NCBI RefSeq assembly: GCF_002930105.1
Contig: NZ_PJRN01000014.1
Coordinates: forward strand, 62,001-126,000
Direction of reading: 5' to 3'
DNA length: 64,000 nucleotides
Source: Billgrantia saliphila
GTDB lineage: Bacteria > Pseudomonadota > Gammaproteobacteria > Pseudomonadales > Halomonadaceae
The notes below the pieces were generated by a model. It made no database searches and was not told where the DNA came from. It saw nothing but the letters and a program-made list of their open reading frames with translations. Below are positions 39,661-48,757 of the stretch, in pieces. Position 1 is the stretch's first letter, and every line of letters starts with the position of its first letter. The translations under genes were made by a program, and so were the position numbers.

Positions 39661-41663
39661 GCCGTAGCCTCCCGTGCCGTGTCCTCACGAGCGCTGTCCT
39701 CGGGATCCCGCGACGTGGCCAGGCGCCGATAGCGCCGGTCGACCACGGCCAGCACCCCACCTATTGCCATCAACAGCGCGCCGAGCCACAGCCAGCGCAC
39801 GAACGGCTTGTACTGCACGCGCATGGCCCAGCTGTTGTCGCCCAGGTCCTCGCCCATGGCGACGTAGAGGTCACGGAACAGGCCGGGGCGCAGCGCCACC
39901 TGGCTCATGGGCATGCCGCGCGCGATGTACACGCGCTTCTCCGGGTTCATCGTGAAGCTGCGTCGGCTGTCGCCGCGGCGCACCTCGATCTCGGCGCCGT
40001 CGGCGATGTAGTTGGGCCCGCGGCGGCTGGTCAGCTGCTGCATGGTAAAGGTGTAGCCGGCGACTTCGACGCTGTCGCCGGGCGCCATGCGCACGTTGCG
40101 TTCGATCTCGAAGTTGGATACCACCGCCACGCCGATGATGGTGACCGCCACGCCCAGATGACCGAGCTGCATGCCCCAGTAGGCCAGCGACAGCTTCCTG
40201 AGCCCGGCGCCGAACGACTCGGCGCGACGGGTCTTGTCGTAGAGATCGCGCAGCGTCGGCAGCACGATCCACATCGCCGCCACCAGGCCGAGGGCGACCC
40301 AGGCGTTCCACTCGCCGCCGATGACGAACGGCATGACCGCCGCGATGACCAGCGCCGCGACGCCGGCGAGCCACAGCCGCTTGACCAGCAGGCGCGGATC
40401 GGTCTGCTTCCAGCGCGCCGTCGGCCCCAGGCCCATGAATACGCACATGATGACCGTAAGGGGGACGAACAGGGCGTTGAAGTACGGCGGGCCCACGCTG
40501 ATCTTGCCCAAGTCGAGTGCGTCGAGCAGCAGCGGGTAGACGGTTCCCATCAGCACGGTGACGGTCATGATCACCAGCATGATGTTGTTGATCAGCAGCA
40601 GGGCGTCACGCGACAGCCAGTTGAAGCCGGTGCGGTGGCTGACCCGCGGCGCGCGCAGAGCGAAGATCAGCAGCGACAGCCCCACGGTGATGCCCAGCAA
40701 GATCAGGATGAAGAAGCCGCGCGAAGGGTCGTTGGCGAAGGCGTGTACCGACGTCAGCACGCCGGAGCGCACCAGGAAGGTGCCCAGCAGCGACAGCGAA
40801 AAGGTGAAGATCGCCAGCAACACGGTCCAGCTCTTGAACGCGCCGCGCTTTTCGGTGACCGCCAGCGAGTGCATCAGCGCGGTACCGGTCAGCCACGGCA
40901 GCAGGGAGGCGTTCTCCACCGGGTCCCAGAACCACCAGCCGCCCCAGCCCAGCTCGTAGTAAGCCCACCAGCTACCCAGCGCGATGCCCACGGTAAGAAA
41001 GGCCCAGGCCAGGTTGGTCCAGGGCCGCGCCCAGCGGGTCCAGGCCGCATCGAGGCGGCCGCCGAGCAGGGCGGCGATGGCGAAGGCAAAGACCACCGAG
41101 AAGCCCACATAGCCCATGTAGAGCATCGGCGGGTGCAGGATCAGACCGATGTCCTGCAGCAGCGGGTTGAGATCGGCGCCGTCGCTCGGCACATTCGGCA
41201 GCAGGCGCTCGAAGGGGTTGGAGGTGACCAGCACGAAGGCCAGAAAGCCGACGGCGACCAGGCCCAGCACGCCGATTACGCGCGCCACCATGTCGCGCGG
41301 CAGCTCGCGGGAGAAGCGCGACGCCAGGTAGCCCCAGCCGGCCAGCATCAGGCTCCACAGCAGCACCGAGCCCTCGTGGTTGCCCCATACCGCGCTCAGC
41401 TTGTAGTACCACGGCAACATCGAGTTGGAGTTGTTGGCCACGTTGGCCACGCTGAAGTCGTCGAGAAGATAGCTCGCCGTGAGGCAGAGGTAGGCAATGA
41501 CCACGAACAGGAACTGACCGGCGGCCATGGGACGGGCATAGGCCATCCACAGCGGCCGACGCAGCGCCGCGCCGGCCAGCGGCATCACGCCCTGTACCGC
41601 CGCCATCAGCAGAGCGATCACCAGGGCGAAATGACCGATTTCAGGGATCATACGAATGAACAT
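39657..41663 (-). CDS. ccmF: haem lyase CcmF
   Basis: Large inner-membrane subunit of the haem lyase that attaches haem to apocytochrome c. The 668-aa protein has about 15 transmembrane segments, starts MIPEIGHFALVIALLMA after a possible MFIR extension, and carries the tryptophan-rich WWD signature GWGGWWFWDPVENASLLPW, the conserved periplasmic haem-ligand histidines and a large C-terminal periplasmic loop. Length is similar to E. coli CcmF (647 aa). Confidence 0.97.
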   Translation of the reverse strand: MFIRMIPEIGHFALVIALLMAAVQGVMPLAGAALRRPLWMAYARPMAAGQFLFVVIAYLCLTASYLLDDFSVANVANNSNSMLPWYYKLSAVWGNHEGSVLLWSLMLAGWGYLASRFSRELPRDMVARVIGVLGLVAVGFLAFVLVTSNPFERLLPNVPSDGADLNPLLQDIGLILHPPMLYMGYVGFSVVFAFAIAALLGGRLDAAWTRWARPWTNLAWAFLTVGIALGSWWAYYELGWGGWWFWDPVENASLLPWLTGTALMHSLAVTEKRGAFKSWTVLLAIFTFSLSLLGTFLVRSGVLTSVHAFANDPSRGFFILILLGITVGLSLLIFALRAPRVSHRTGFNWLSRDALLLINNIMLVIMTVTVLMGTVYPLLLDALDLGKISVGPPYFNALFVPLTVIMCVFMGLGPTARWKQTDPRLLVKRLWLAGVAALVIAAVMPFVIGGEWNAWVALGLVAAMWIVLPTLRDLYDKTRRAESFGAGLRKLSLAYWGMQLGHLGVAVTIIGVAVVSNFEIERNVRMAPGDSVEVAGYTFTMQQLTSRRGPNYIADGAEIEVRRGDSRRSFTMNPEKRVYIARGMPMSQVALRPGLFRDLYVAMGEDLGDNSWAMRVQYKPFVRWLWLGALLMAIGGVLAVVDRRYRRLATSRDPEDSAREDTAREATA

Positions 41664-41675
41664 GACGTCTCCGGA

Positions 41676-42179
41676 TCAATTCTGGCCCGCGCGATCTCGC
41701 TGCTCGACGCGCTCGGCAACCTCGGCGGCCTTGGCCTGGTAGTCGGCTGGGGAGTAGCCGGCCGCTTCGAGCGCCTCGGACACCTCGGGAGGCATGTAGT
41801 TCTCGTCATGGCGCGCCAAGACCTGATCGGCCTTGATGTAGCCATCGCGCTGCAGCTGGCCGACCACCACCACGCCCTGCCCTTCGCGGAACAGGTCGGG
41901 CAGGATGCCGCTGTAGTGTACGCGCACGTCCTCGACGTAGTCGGTGACGGTGAATTCCACGTCCAGGCTGTCGGGGTTGCGCCGTACGCTGCCCTCCTTG
42001 ACCATGCCGCCGGCGCGTAGCTGTCGTTCGTAGGGCGCGTCGCCGGCGACGATCTGGATCGGGCTGAAAAACAGGTTGATGTTGGCGCGCAGCGCATAGA
42101 GCGTCAGCCCCACGGCGATCGCCGCGAGGGACACCAGGCCCAGGGCCATGAAGAGCTTCTGTTTACGTTTAGGCCTCAT
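41676..42179 (-). CDS. ccmE: cytochrome c maturation haem chaperone CcmE
   Basis: Periplasmic haem chaperone that binds haem covalently through a histidine and hands it to CcmF. The 167-aa protein starts MRPKRKQKLFMAL (typical MNxRRK start), has one transmembrane segment (LGLVSLAAIAVGLTLYAL), an OB-fold body, and the haem-binding motif RHDENYMPPEV. The ATG at 42179 fits the family; GTG at 42191 is the alternative. It overlaps ccmD. Confidence 0.96.
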   Translation of the reverse strand: MRPKRKQKLFMALGLVSLAAIAVGLTLYALRANINLFFSPIQIVAGDAPYERQLRAGGMVKEGSVRRNPDSLDVEFTVTDYVEDVRVHYSGILPDLFREGQGVVVVGQLQRDGYIKADQVLARHDENYMPPEVSEALEAAGYSPADYQAKAAEVAERVEQRDRAGQN

Positions 42180-42408
42180 TGGCGCTTTCACCCCTGCTAG
42201 TTTGAATCGGTTGCGTCATGCCGGTGCGCCCGGCCTGATGGGCTTCGCGACGTATGCGGCGCTGCAACTGGCGCAGGACTTGGCGACGCTCGAAGCGGGC
42301 ATGGAACACGGCGCCCAGCAACAGCACGGCGGTCAGGCCCCAGGCCGACCAGACGTAGCGCGCATGCCCGCCCATGGCGATAAGTTCCTGGACGCTGTCG
42401 AAAGCCAT
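42169..42408 (-). CDS. ccmD: haem exporter protein CcmD
   Basis: Small membrane protein that releases haem-loaded CcmE from the CcmABC complex. The 79-aa protein begins [20 protein letters not shown] (family pattern F..F..MGGH..YVW), has a single transmembrane helix (SAWGLTAVLLLGAVFHA) and then a basic cytoplasmic tail. It overlaps the ccmC stop (ATGA) and the ccmE start. It is buried inside a much longer frame on the same strand, so it is easy to miss. Confidence 0.92.
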   Translation of the reverse strand: MAFDSVQELIAMGGHARYVWSAWGLTAVLLLGAVFHARFERRQVLRQLQRRIRREAHQAGRTGMTQPIQTSRGESANEA

Positions 42409-43148
42409 CAGTTCGCCTCCTCGGCCAGCTCGCGCACCCAGCGCTTGTTGGATTCGCGGCGCAGGATCTCGCTGCGCGTGCGCATCAGGGTCAGGGCGAT
42501 GAAGAAGCTGTAGAAGCCCAGCACCATGATCAGCAACGGCAGCCACATTTCCATCGGCATGGCGGCACGCCCGGTGACGGTAAAGGTGGCGGGCTGATGC
42601 AGCGTGTACCACCAGTCCACCGAATACTTGATGATTGGAATATTGATGACGCCCACCATGGCCAGCACCGAGGCGGCGCGCGACGCGCTGTCGCGGCTGG
42701 CGAAGGCGCCACGCAGGGCGATGACGCCGAGGTAGAGGAACAGCAGGATCAGCATCGAGGTGAGGCGCGCATCCCACATCCACCAGGTGCCCCAGGTGGG
42801 TACCCCCCAGACCGCGCCGGAGAACAGCGCGACGAAGGTCATGGCGGCACCCAGCGGTGCCATCACGGTGGCCGCCATATCGGCGATCTTGATCTTCCAG
42901 ACCATGAAGACCAGCCCCGTCACTGCCAGGGAGACGAAGATCGACTGAGCCAGGAAGGCAGCCGGCACGTGCACGTAGATGATGCGGAAGCTGTTGCCCT
43001 GCTGGTAGTCGGCCGGGGCGAAGGCCAGCCCCCAGATGGTGCCGGTGACGATCAGGATCAGCGCCGCCGCCCAGAACCAGGGCTGCAGACGCGCGCTGAT
43101 GCCGTAGAACCACTTGGGGGAACGCAATTTGTTAATGAAGGCCCACAT
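42408..43148 (-). CDS. ccmC: haem exporter permease CcmC
   Basis: Handles haem and promotes its attachment to CcmE. The 246-aa protein has six transmembrane helices and the WWD motif [20 protein letters not shown], with conserved histidines on either side (about residues 60 and 180: [21 protein letters not shown]). The C-terminus is charged. Follows ccmB by 14 nt. Confidence 0.97.
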   Translation of the reverse strand: MWAFINKLRSPKWFYGISARLQPWFWAAALILIVTGTIWGLAFAPADYQQGNSFRIIYVHVPAAFLAQSIFVSLAVTGLVFMVWKIKIADMAATVMAPLGAAMTFVALFSGAVWGVPTWGTWWMWDARLTSMLILLFLYLGVIALRGAFASRDSASRAASVLAMVGVINIPIIKYSVDWWYTLHQPATFTVTGRAAMPMEMWLPLLIMVLGFYSFFIALTLMRTRSEILRRESNKRWVRELAEEAN

Positions 43149-43162
43149 GCCTCGTCAACCTC

Positions 43163-43900
43163 TCAACCGTTGATACTGATGCGCAGCGACGCCGCGATCG
43201 CCAATGGCGCGAAGATCAGGGCCAGCGCCAACAGAGCGCCGAGAATCGCCAGATGCGCCAGCACGCCATCACCGAAGATGGCCGCCTGGACGGCTCCGGC
43301 ACCGAAGATCAGCACCGGGATATAAAGGGGAAGCACCAGCAGCGACAGCAGCACGCCACCGCGGGAGAGCCCCACCGTCAGCGCCGCTCCGATGGCACCT
43401 ATCAGGCTGAGACTGGCGCTGCCCAGCGCCAGTGAAACGGCCAATACCACGTAGCTGCCCGCTGGAAGCGCCAGCATGAGACCCAGCACGGGCGCCATCA
43501 GCGCCAGGGGCAAACCGGTCAGCAGCCAGTGCACCGCCACCTTGGCCAGTGCCAGCAGCGCGAGTGGCTGCGGCGTCAGCAATAGCTGTTCCAACGAGCC
43601 GTCGTCGTAATCGGCTCGAAACAGGCTGTCCAGCGACAGCAGGGCCGCCAGCAACGCCGCCACCCACAGCAAACCGGGAGCGATGGCCGCCAACAAGGCC
43701 GGATCGGGCGAGATGCCGATCGGAAACAGGGTGATCACGATGGCGAAGAAAACCAGGGGGTTGAGCACCTCGCTGCGCCGCCTCAACAGCAGCATCAGAT
43801 CACGCTTGAGCGTTGCCCACACTGCGACAGCCAAACCGCCGCGAGGTTCCTCGCCCGCCACCCGGATCTCCTTCGTCAGCGCCCCGTCAGTTGCCGACAT
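43163..43900 (-). CDS. ccmB: haem exporter permease CcmB
   Basis: Membrane subunit of the CcmAB ABC transporter. The 245-aa protein has six transmembrane segments (LNPLVFFAIVITLFPIGI, GLLWVAALLAALLSLDSLF, and others) and the family segment FRADYDDGSLEQLLLTPQPL. I chose the ATG at 43900, which overlaps the ccmA stop region by 14 nt; the longer frame is shadow of ccmA. Confidence 0.95.
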   Translation of the reverse strand: MSATDGALTKEIRVAGEEPRGGLAVAVWATLKRDLMLLLRRRSEVLNPLVFFAIVITLFPIGISPDPALLAAIAPGLLWVAALLAALLSLDSLFRADYDDGSLEQLLLTPQPLALLALAKVAVHWLLTGLPLALMAPVLGLMLALPAGSYVVLAVSLALGSASLSLIGAIGAALTVGLSRGGVLLSLLVLPLYIPVLIFGAGAVQAAIFGDGVLAHLAILGALLALALIFAPLAIAASLRISING

Positions 43901-44537
43901 CGAGCCCTCCCCCGCCCAGGCGGATACGACGCAGCTCGGCGCAGGGCGTGAGCTCATGATGGGTCGTGACCAGTACGCAGCCGCCCGCACGGGCATGCTC
44001 GAACAGGCGCCGCTCCAGGGCTGCGACACCGTCGCGGTCGATCGCGGTGAAGGGTTCGTCGAGCACCCACAGCGGGCGCGGCGTGAGCGAGAGGCGCGCC
44101 AGCGCTACGCGGCGCTGCTGCCCGGCGGAGAGCTGACCGGCCGGCACATCCTCGAAACCGGCCAGGCCGACCTCTTCCAGTGCGGCGAAGCGCGCCGCCT
44201 CACCGCCGCGCTGGCCGGCCAGGGCCTGATACCAGGCCAGATTTTCCAGCGGCGTCAGCGCCGCCTTGACCCCCGGCGCATGGCCCAGGTAAAGCAGGTT
44301 CGAGAGGAAGATCTCGCGGGCTTCACGCATCGGCCGGCCGTCCCAGAACAGCTCACCCTCGTAATCCGCCAGCTGACCGGAGAGAATCTTGAGCAACGTG
44401 GTCTTGCCGCTGCCATTGGGGCCTTCCACACGAACGATCTCGCCCGCCTGAATGTCCAGGCTCAGCCCCTGGAACAGCCAGCGGTCGTCACGTTCGCAGG
44501 CCAGGTTTTGCCCTTGCAGACGCAGGCTCAACGGCAC
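43887..44537 (-). CDS. ccmA: haem exporter ATP-binding protein CcmA
   Basis: ATPase of the CcmAB transporter needed to release holo-CcmE. The 216-aa protein has Walker A GPNGSGKTTLL (39-49), the ABC signature LSAGQQRRVALARL, Walker B LWVLDEPFTAID and a switch His in VLVTTHHEL. It is the first gene of ccmABCDEFGHI. Confidence 0.96.
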   Translation of the reverse strand: MPLSLRLQGQNLACERDDRWLFQGLSLDIQAGEIVRVEGPNGSGKTTLLKILSGQLADYEGELFWDGRPMREAREIFLSNLLYLGHAPGVKAALTPLENLAWYQALAGQRGGEAARFAALEEVGLAGFEDVPAGQLSAGQQRRVALARLSLTPRPLWVLDEPFTAIDRDGVAALERRLFEHARAGGCVLVTTHHELTPCAELRRIRLGGGGLDVGN

Positions 44538-44657
44538 TCTCCGGGAAGGCTGAATTCGCCGCCGATGCTACACCGAATGGCTTTTTGCCGCTAGCGATCC
44601 AGGTGCGTCACGGCGCCACCCTTGCCTCAGGTCAAGTCAGCCGAATGCGGTTGGAAC

Positions 44658-44710
44658 TTGCCACTTACGAGACGGCTGATATGATGCCAGTTACCTGTAA
44701 ATTTCCACAG
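44658..44710 (+). promoter_or_regulatory. promoter with perfect SOS (LexA) box
   Basis: A -35-like TTGCCA (44658-44663), 16-bp spacer and -10 TATGAT (44680-44685) are followed at 44695-44710 by CTGT-AAATTTCC-ACAG, an exact match to the gammaproteobacterial LexA box CTGT-N8-ACAG. The box covers the likely transcription start, so LexA bound there should block the S24 gene. Confidence 0.85.
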
Positions 44711-44734
44711 GGTCGCTCAGAGGGGGGAAATGCC

Positions 44735-45217
44735 GTGTCCACGCCTTCCATGAAATACCTGTTCCGACGCCCGAATCACGCCATCGCCGAATCATGGGCC
44801 GACGTCGAGGCCACCGATCTCATCGAGGTGCCGCTGCTCGGAGACGTCTCGGCGGGCCTGCCCATCGAGGCCTGCCCGACCGGTGGCGTCATTCGCGCCC
44901 CTGCCTGCATGGTGCGGCGCAATACCTATGCCCTGCGCGTGCGCGGCGACTCGATGATCGATTGCAACATCTTCGACGGCGACGTGATCATCATCGAGCG
45001 CCAGGAGAGCGCCGAGAACGGCGAGACCGCGGTCGTGCTCATCAACCAGCAGGAAGTCACGCTGAAGAAGCTCTACATCGAGAAGAACGGCGTCCGCTTG
45101 CAACCGGCCAACGAAAGTATGCCGCCGATCTACCTGAAGAACAGCGACATCCAGGTCATCGGCATGGTGATGGGCGTGGTGCGCCAGCAGGACCGCGAGC
45201 GCGAGTTGACCCACTGA
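44735..45217 (+). CDS. LexA/UmuD-like S24 peptidase without DNA-binding domain
   Basis: A 160-aa protein with only the S24 latent protease fold. It has a LexA-type self-cleavage site (VSAG, cut expected between Ala and Gly, about residue 38), the catalytic serine in VRGDSMIDCNIFDGD and the lysine dyad partner in QEVTLKKLY. It lacks an N-terminal helix-turn-helix, so it resembles UmuD more than LexA, but no umuC is adjacent. The GTG at 44735 is preceded by a GGGGGGA ribosome-binding site. The SOS box upstream implies damage induction. It overlaps the YigZ gene by 1 nt. Confidence 0.8.
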   Translation: MSTPSMKYLFRRPNHAIAESWADVEATDLIEVPLLGDVSAGLPIEACPTGGVIRAPACMVRRNTYALRVRGDSMIDCNIFDGDVIIIERQESAENGETAVVLINQQEVTLKKLYIEKNGVRLQPANESMPPIYLKNSDIQVIGMVMGVVRQQDRERELTH

Positions 45218-45834
45218 TGCGCTATCCGGTCCCGGACCTGCCCGCCGGCGGCTGGCGGGAGAGCGTCACCGAGGTGGAAAAGAGCCGCTTCATCGCCTGG
45301 CTCTGCCACGCCCCGGACGCGGCCGCCTTCGAGGCGGTACTGGCCGAGGCCCGGCGCATTCACCCCAGTGCCAGCCATCATTGCAGCGCCTTCATCGCCG
45401 GGCCGCCGGGAGAGCAGAACGCCATCGGCTTCTCCGACGACGGGGAGCCCGGCGGTACCGCCGGCCGTCCCATGTATCAGGTGCTGGAGGGCGCCGGGCT
45501 GGGCCAGGTGGGCTGCGTGGTGACGCGTTATTTCGGCGGCACCAAGCTCGGCACCGGCGGCCTGGCCCGCGCCTACGCCCAGGCGGTGACACGAGCGCTC
45601 GACGACCTGCCCCGGCGGGAAGTGGTCGAGCGTACCGCGCTCAAGCTTCAGGTCGACTTCGCCGGCGAGGCCGAGGCCCGCGCCTGGCTCGAGAGCCGCG
45701 ACGTTCTCGTCGAAGCGGTCGATTACGCCAGCGATGGCGTGCTGCTCACCGCGAACTGGCCGAGCGACATAGTCGTCGACCTGGCGCCGCTCGAGGCCAG
45801 GCTGCGCGGCAGGCTTGCCGTGGTCGACGACTAG
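45217..45834 (+). CDS. yigZ: YigZ / IMPACT family protein
   Basis: A 205-aa member of the IMPACT/YigZ family. It has EKSRFIAWLCHAP, the conserved HHCSAFIAG, and FSDDGEPGGTAGRPM plus RYFGGTKLGTGGLARAYAQA, followed by a smaller C-terminal ferredoxin-like domain. YigZ may act in translation control or as a nucleic-acid-binding protein; the role is not settled. The start overlaps the TGA of the S24 gene (TGATG), so it should also be induced from the SOS promoter. Confidence 0.93.
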   Translation: MRYPVPDLPAGGWRESVTEVEKSRFIAWLCHAPDAAAFEAVLAEARRIHPSASHHCSAFIAGPPGEQNAIGFSDDGEPGGTAGRPMYQVLEGAGLGQVGCVVTRYFGGTKLGTGGLARAYAQAVTRALDDLPRREVVERTALKLQVDFAGEAEARAWLESRDVLVEAVDYASDGVLLTANWPSDIVVDLAPLEARLRGRLAVVDD

Positions 45835-45945
45835 ACGCTGCCGTCACCTCCGATTTGTACACCCCATTTGCGCGCCGCCGCCGCGTTAGGGTAAACCTTC
45901 CGAAGCATCGACCCTGCGCTTCGTCCCCGTGAATGAGGAGCCTCC

Positions 45946-46530
45946 ATGACGCCGCATGCCAAGGCGCCGCTCAGCGCCCTGTTCTGGGCCTTTACTCGCA
46001 TCGGCCTGTTCGGCTTCGGCGGCGGCCCCGCGATGATCCCGTTGGTGCAGCAGGAGGTGGTCAAGCGTCACGCCTGGCTCAGCGACGAGGAGTTCGCCGA
46101 CATCCTGGCCATCGCCAACACCCTGCCCGGCCCCATCGCCACCAAGATGCCCGGCTACATCGGCTTTCGGCTGGCCGGCACGCTTGGCTGCGCGATCGCC
46201 GTCGGCGCCGTCATCCTGCCCATGATCGTCACCATGATCGCGCTGCTCACCACGCTGAGCCGCTACCGCGACGTGGCCTGGATCCGCGGCATGGGCCATG
46301 CCGTGGTACCGGTGGTGATGGTCATGATGGGCCAGCTGGCGCTGGATTTCTGGCAAAAGTCGCGACTCGCCCTGGGCTGGATCGCCAGCCTGGTCATGGC
46401 GGCGGGGGCCGGCGCCCTGATCTATCTGGCGGGCGTGCACCCCGGCCTGATCATCGGCGCGCTGCTGGCGATTGCCCTGCTGTGCCCGCTGCCCAAGCAC
46501 CAGGCAAAGCGCAAGGAGACGAGCCCTTGA
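45946..46530 (+). CDS. ChrA-family (CHR) transporter, N-terminal half-type subunit, pair 1
   Basis: A 194-aa membrane protein of the chromate ion transporter family, short-chain type (half of a classical ChrA). It has the motif FGFGGGPAMIPLVQQEVVKRHAW and NTLPGPIATKMPGYIGFRLAG, with about five or six transmembrane segments. Short CHR proteins work as pairs encoded together. The stop overlaps the next gene (TTGA). Chromate export is known for some family members; here the natural substrate may be another oxyanion. A paralogous pair lies at 58937-60036. Confidence 0.88.
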   Translation: MTPHAKAPLSALFWAFTRIGLFGFGGGPAMIPLVQQEVVKRHAWLSDEEFADILAIANTLPGPIATKMPGYIGFRLAGTLGCAIAVGAVILPMIVTMIALLTTLSRYRDVAWIRGMGHAVVPVVMVMMGQLALDFWQKSRLALGWIASLVMAAGAGALIYLAGVHPGLIIGALLAIALLCPLPKHQAKRKETSP

Positions 46531-47057
46531 TCTACTGGCAGCTCTTCCTGGCCTTCTTCATTCCCAACATCGTCGGCTACGGCGGCGGCCCGGCGATCAT
46601 CCCGCTGATCGAGGCGGAAGTGGTGGGCCGCTACGGCTGGATGAACGCCCAGCAGTTCGCCGAGACGCTGGCGCTCGGCAATGCCTTGCCAAGCCCCATC
46701 GCCACCAAGATGGCCGGGTACGTGGGCTACGACGTGGCCGGCATCGGCGGCGCCCTGGTGGCCGTACTCGCCACCGTGGTACCGACCCTGCTGCTGATGC
46801 TGGGCGCACTGGGCTTGCTCTATCGCCACCGCGATTCGCCGCGCGTCAAGCGCATGAGCCAATGGGTACGACCGGTGATCGCCGTGATGATGGCCTGGCT
46901 GACGTGGAGTTTCTTCAGCGCAGGACTGGAAGGCGCCGGCCCGCTGCATACGCTGCTGATCGCCACGGTCTCGGCGATTGCCCTGGTGCGTTTCCGTACC
47001 CATCCGGCCTTCGTGATCCTGGCCGCGCTCGTCTATGGGGGCCTCCTCCTCGGCTGA
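46527..47057 (+). CDS. ChrA-family (CHR) transporter, C-terminal half-type subunit, pair 1
   Basis: A 176-aa partner of the preceding subunit. It has the matching FFIPNIVGYGGGPAIIPLIEAEVVGR and GNALPSPIATKMAGYVGY motifs, then RHRDSPRVKRMSQWVRPV and hydrophobic helices. The start is a TTG at 46527 overlapping the previous stop. A near-identical protein is encoded at 59506. The ggt-family gene follows 68 bp later. Confidence 0.88.
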   Translation: MIYWQLFLAFFIPNIVGYGGGPAIIPLIEAEVVGRYGWMNAQQFAETLALGNALPSPIATKMAGYVGYDVAGIGGALVAVLATVVPTLLLMLGALGLLYRHRDSPRVKRMSQWVRPVIAVMMAWLTWSFFSAGLEGAGPLHTLLIATVSAIALVRFRTHPAFVILAALVYGGLLLG

Positions 47058-47125
47058 ACCCCGCGGCCAGGCACCAGCCCTCTGCGACGCATCGATACCG
47101 TGCCCCAACCTTCAAGGAGCCTCCC

Positions 47126-48733
47126 ATGCAGCATGACGCGCACTACTATCCCAGCCCTTCGCGGCGCATGGCCACGTTCGGCAGCCGCGGCATGGTGGCC
47201 ACCTCGCAGCCGCTGGGCGCCCAGGCGGGCATGCAGATCCTACAACAGGGTGGCAATGCCGTGGACGCGGCGATCGCGACCGCCGCGGCGCTGACGGTGG
47301 TGGAGCCGACCTCCAACGGCCTGGGCAGCGACGCCTTCGCCATCGTCTGGATCGACGGCAAGCTGCATGGGCTGAATGCCAGCGGCCCGGCACCCCGGGC
47401 GGCGACCATCGAGGCCGTCAGAGCGCTGGGGCACGAGCGCATGCCCGAGCAGGGCGTCGTACCGGTCACCGTGCCCGGCGCCCCGGCTGCCTGGGCGGCA
47501 CTGTCCGAGCGCTTCGGCAAGCTGCCCTTCACCGACCTGCTGGCACCGGCCATCGCCCTGGCGGAGGAGGGATTTCCCGTCTCGCCGACCGTCAACCGGA
47601 TGTGGGAAGAGGCCTTCGAGGCCTATCGCGGCAGCGACGACCCCGCACTGAAGCCCTGGTTCGATGCCTTTGCCCCCGACGGTCGGGCGCCTCGCCCCGG
47701 CGAGCGCTGGGCGGCACCCGATCACGGCCGCACGCTGCGCGCCATCGCCGCAACGAACGGCGAAGCATTCTACCGCGGCGAGCTTGCCGAACGCATCGAT
47801 GCCTTCTTCCGCGAGCACGGCGGCCTGCTGCGTCGCGAGGACCTGGCCACCTTCGAGCCCGAGTGGGTCGAGCCGATCCGCACCCGCTATCGCGGCCACG
47901 ATATCTGGGAGATTCCCCCCAACGGCAGCGGACTGATCGCCCTGCAGGCGCTGGGCTTGCTAGAACGCCTGGGCGAGGCAGGGCGCGACCCGGTCGAGAC
48001 CTTGCACTGGCGCATCGAGGCCACCAAGCTGGGTTACGTCGACGGGCTGCGCTACATCACCGAGCGCGAGGCCATGGGGCCGAGCGTGGAACAGCTGCTG
48101 GCCGACGATTATCTACAGGCCCGCGCGGCGCTGATCGACGAGCAGGCGCTGGATCCGGTGCACGGCAATCCGATCAAGGGCGGTACCGTGTACCTCGCCA
48201 CCGCCGATGGCGACGGCAACATGGTGTCGTTCATCCAGAGCAACTATAAAGGCTTCGGCTCGGGCATCGTGGTACCGGGTACCGGCATCAGCCTGCAGAA
48301 CCGCGGTTGGGCGTTCTCGCTCGACCCCGGGCATGCCAATGCGCTGGCGCCAGGCAAGCGCACCTACCACACCATCATTCCGGGCTTCATCACCCGCGAC
48401 GGCACGGCGGTGGGGCCGTTCGGCGTGATGGGCGGCTACATGCAGCCGCAGGGCCACGTTCAGGTGATCACCGCCATGCTCGACGATCGCCTCAATCCCC
48501 AGGCGGCACTCGACATGCCGCGCTGGAAGTGGACCCGGGGCAGGACCGTCGAGGTCGAGCCTCATTTTCCCGACCACCTCGCCCAGGCCCTGGCGCGCCG
48601 CGGCCACCATATCGTCAAGCGAGCCGACTCGCTGAGCTTCGGCCGTGGCCAGGTGATCCTGCGCGACCGCGACAGCGGCGTGCTATGCGGCGGCACCGAG
48701 CCGCGCACCGACGGCGCCGTGCTGGCCTGGTAG
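47126..48733 (+). CDS. gamma-glutamyltransferase family protein (YwrD-like)
   Basis: N-terminal nucleophile hydrolase family that transfers or hydrolyses gamma-glutamyl groups. The 535-aa protein has the N-terminal RGMVATSQPLGAQAG / GGNAVDAAIATAAALTVVEP signature and the autoprocessing site before Thr354 in KGGTVYLATADGDGNMVSFI. There is no signal peptide, so it is probably cytoplasmic, like Bacillus YwrD, and the substrate may not be glutathione. AAGGAG lies 7 nt upstream of the ATG at 47126; earlier in-frame sequence is shadow of the ChrA genes. Confidence 0.88.
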   Translation: MQHDAHYYPSPSRRMATFGSRGMVATSQPLGAQAGMQILQQGGNAVDAAIATAAALTVVEPTSNGLGSDAFAIVWIDGKLHGLNASGPAPRAATIEAVRALGHERMPEQGVVPVTVPGAPAAWAALSERFGKLPFTDLLAPAIALAEEGFPVSPTVNRMWEEAFEAYRGSDDPALKPWFDAFAPDGRAPRPGERWAAPDHGRTLRAIAATNGEAFYRGELAERIDAFFREHGGLLRREDLATFEPEWVEPIRTRYRGHDIWEIPPNGSGLIALQALGLLERLGEAGRDPVETLHWRIEATKLGYVDGLRYITEREAMGPSVEQLLADDYLQARAALIDEQALDPVHGNPIKGGTVYLATADGDGNMVSFIQSNYKGFGSGIVVPGTGISLQNRGWAFSLDPGHANALAPGKRTYHTIIPGFITRDGTAVGPFGVMGGYMQPQGHVQVITAMLDDRLNPQAALDMPRWKWTRGRTVEVEPHFPDHLAQALARRGHHIVKRADSLSFGRGQVILRDRDSGVLCGGTEPRTDGAVLAW

Positions 48734-48757
48734 TCGACCGACCGCAAGGGAACGACG

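Noticed and set aside
40158..42020. A 620-codon plus-strand frame opposite ccmF and ccmE
   Set aside because: Antisense shadow; product is a Q/H/R-rich string and ccmF/ccmE are certain.
44735..45217. Calling the S24 gene lexA
   Set aside because: The protein lacks the N-terminal winged helix needed for DNA binding and is too short (160 aa against about 200).
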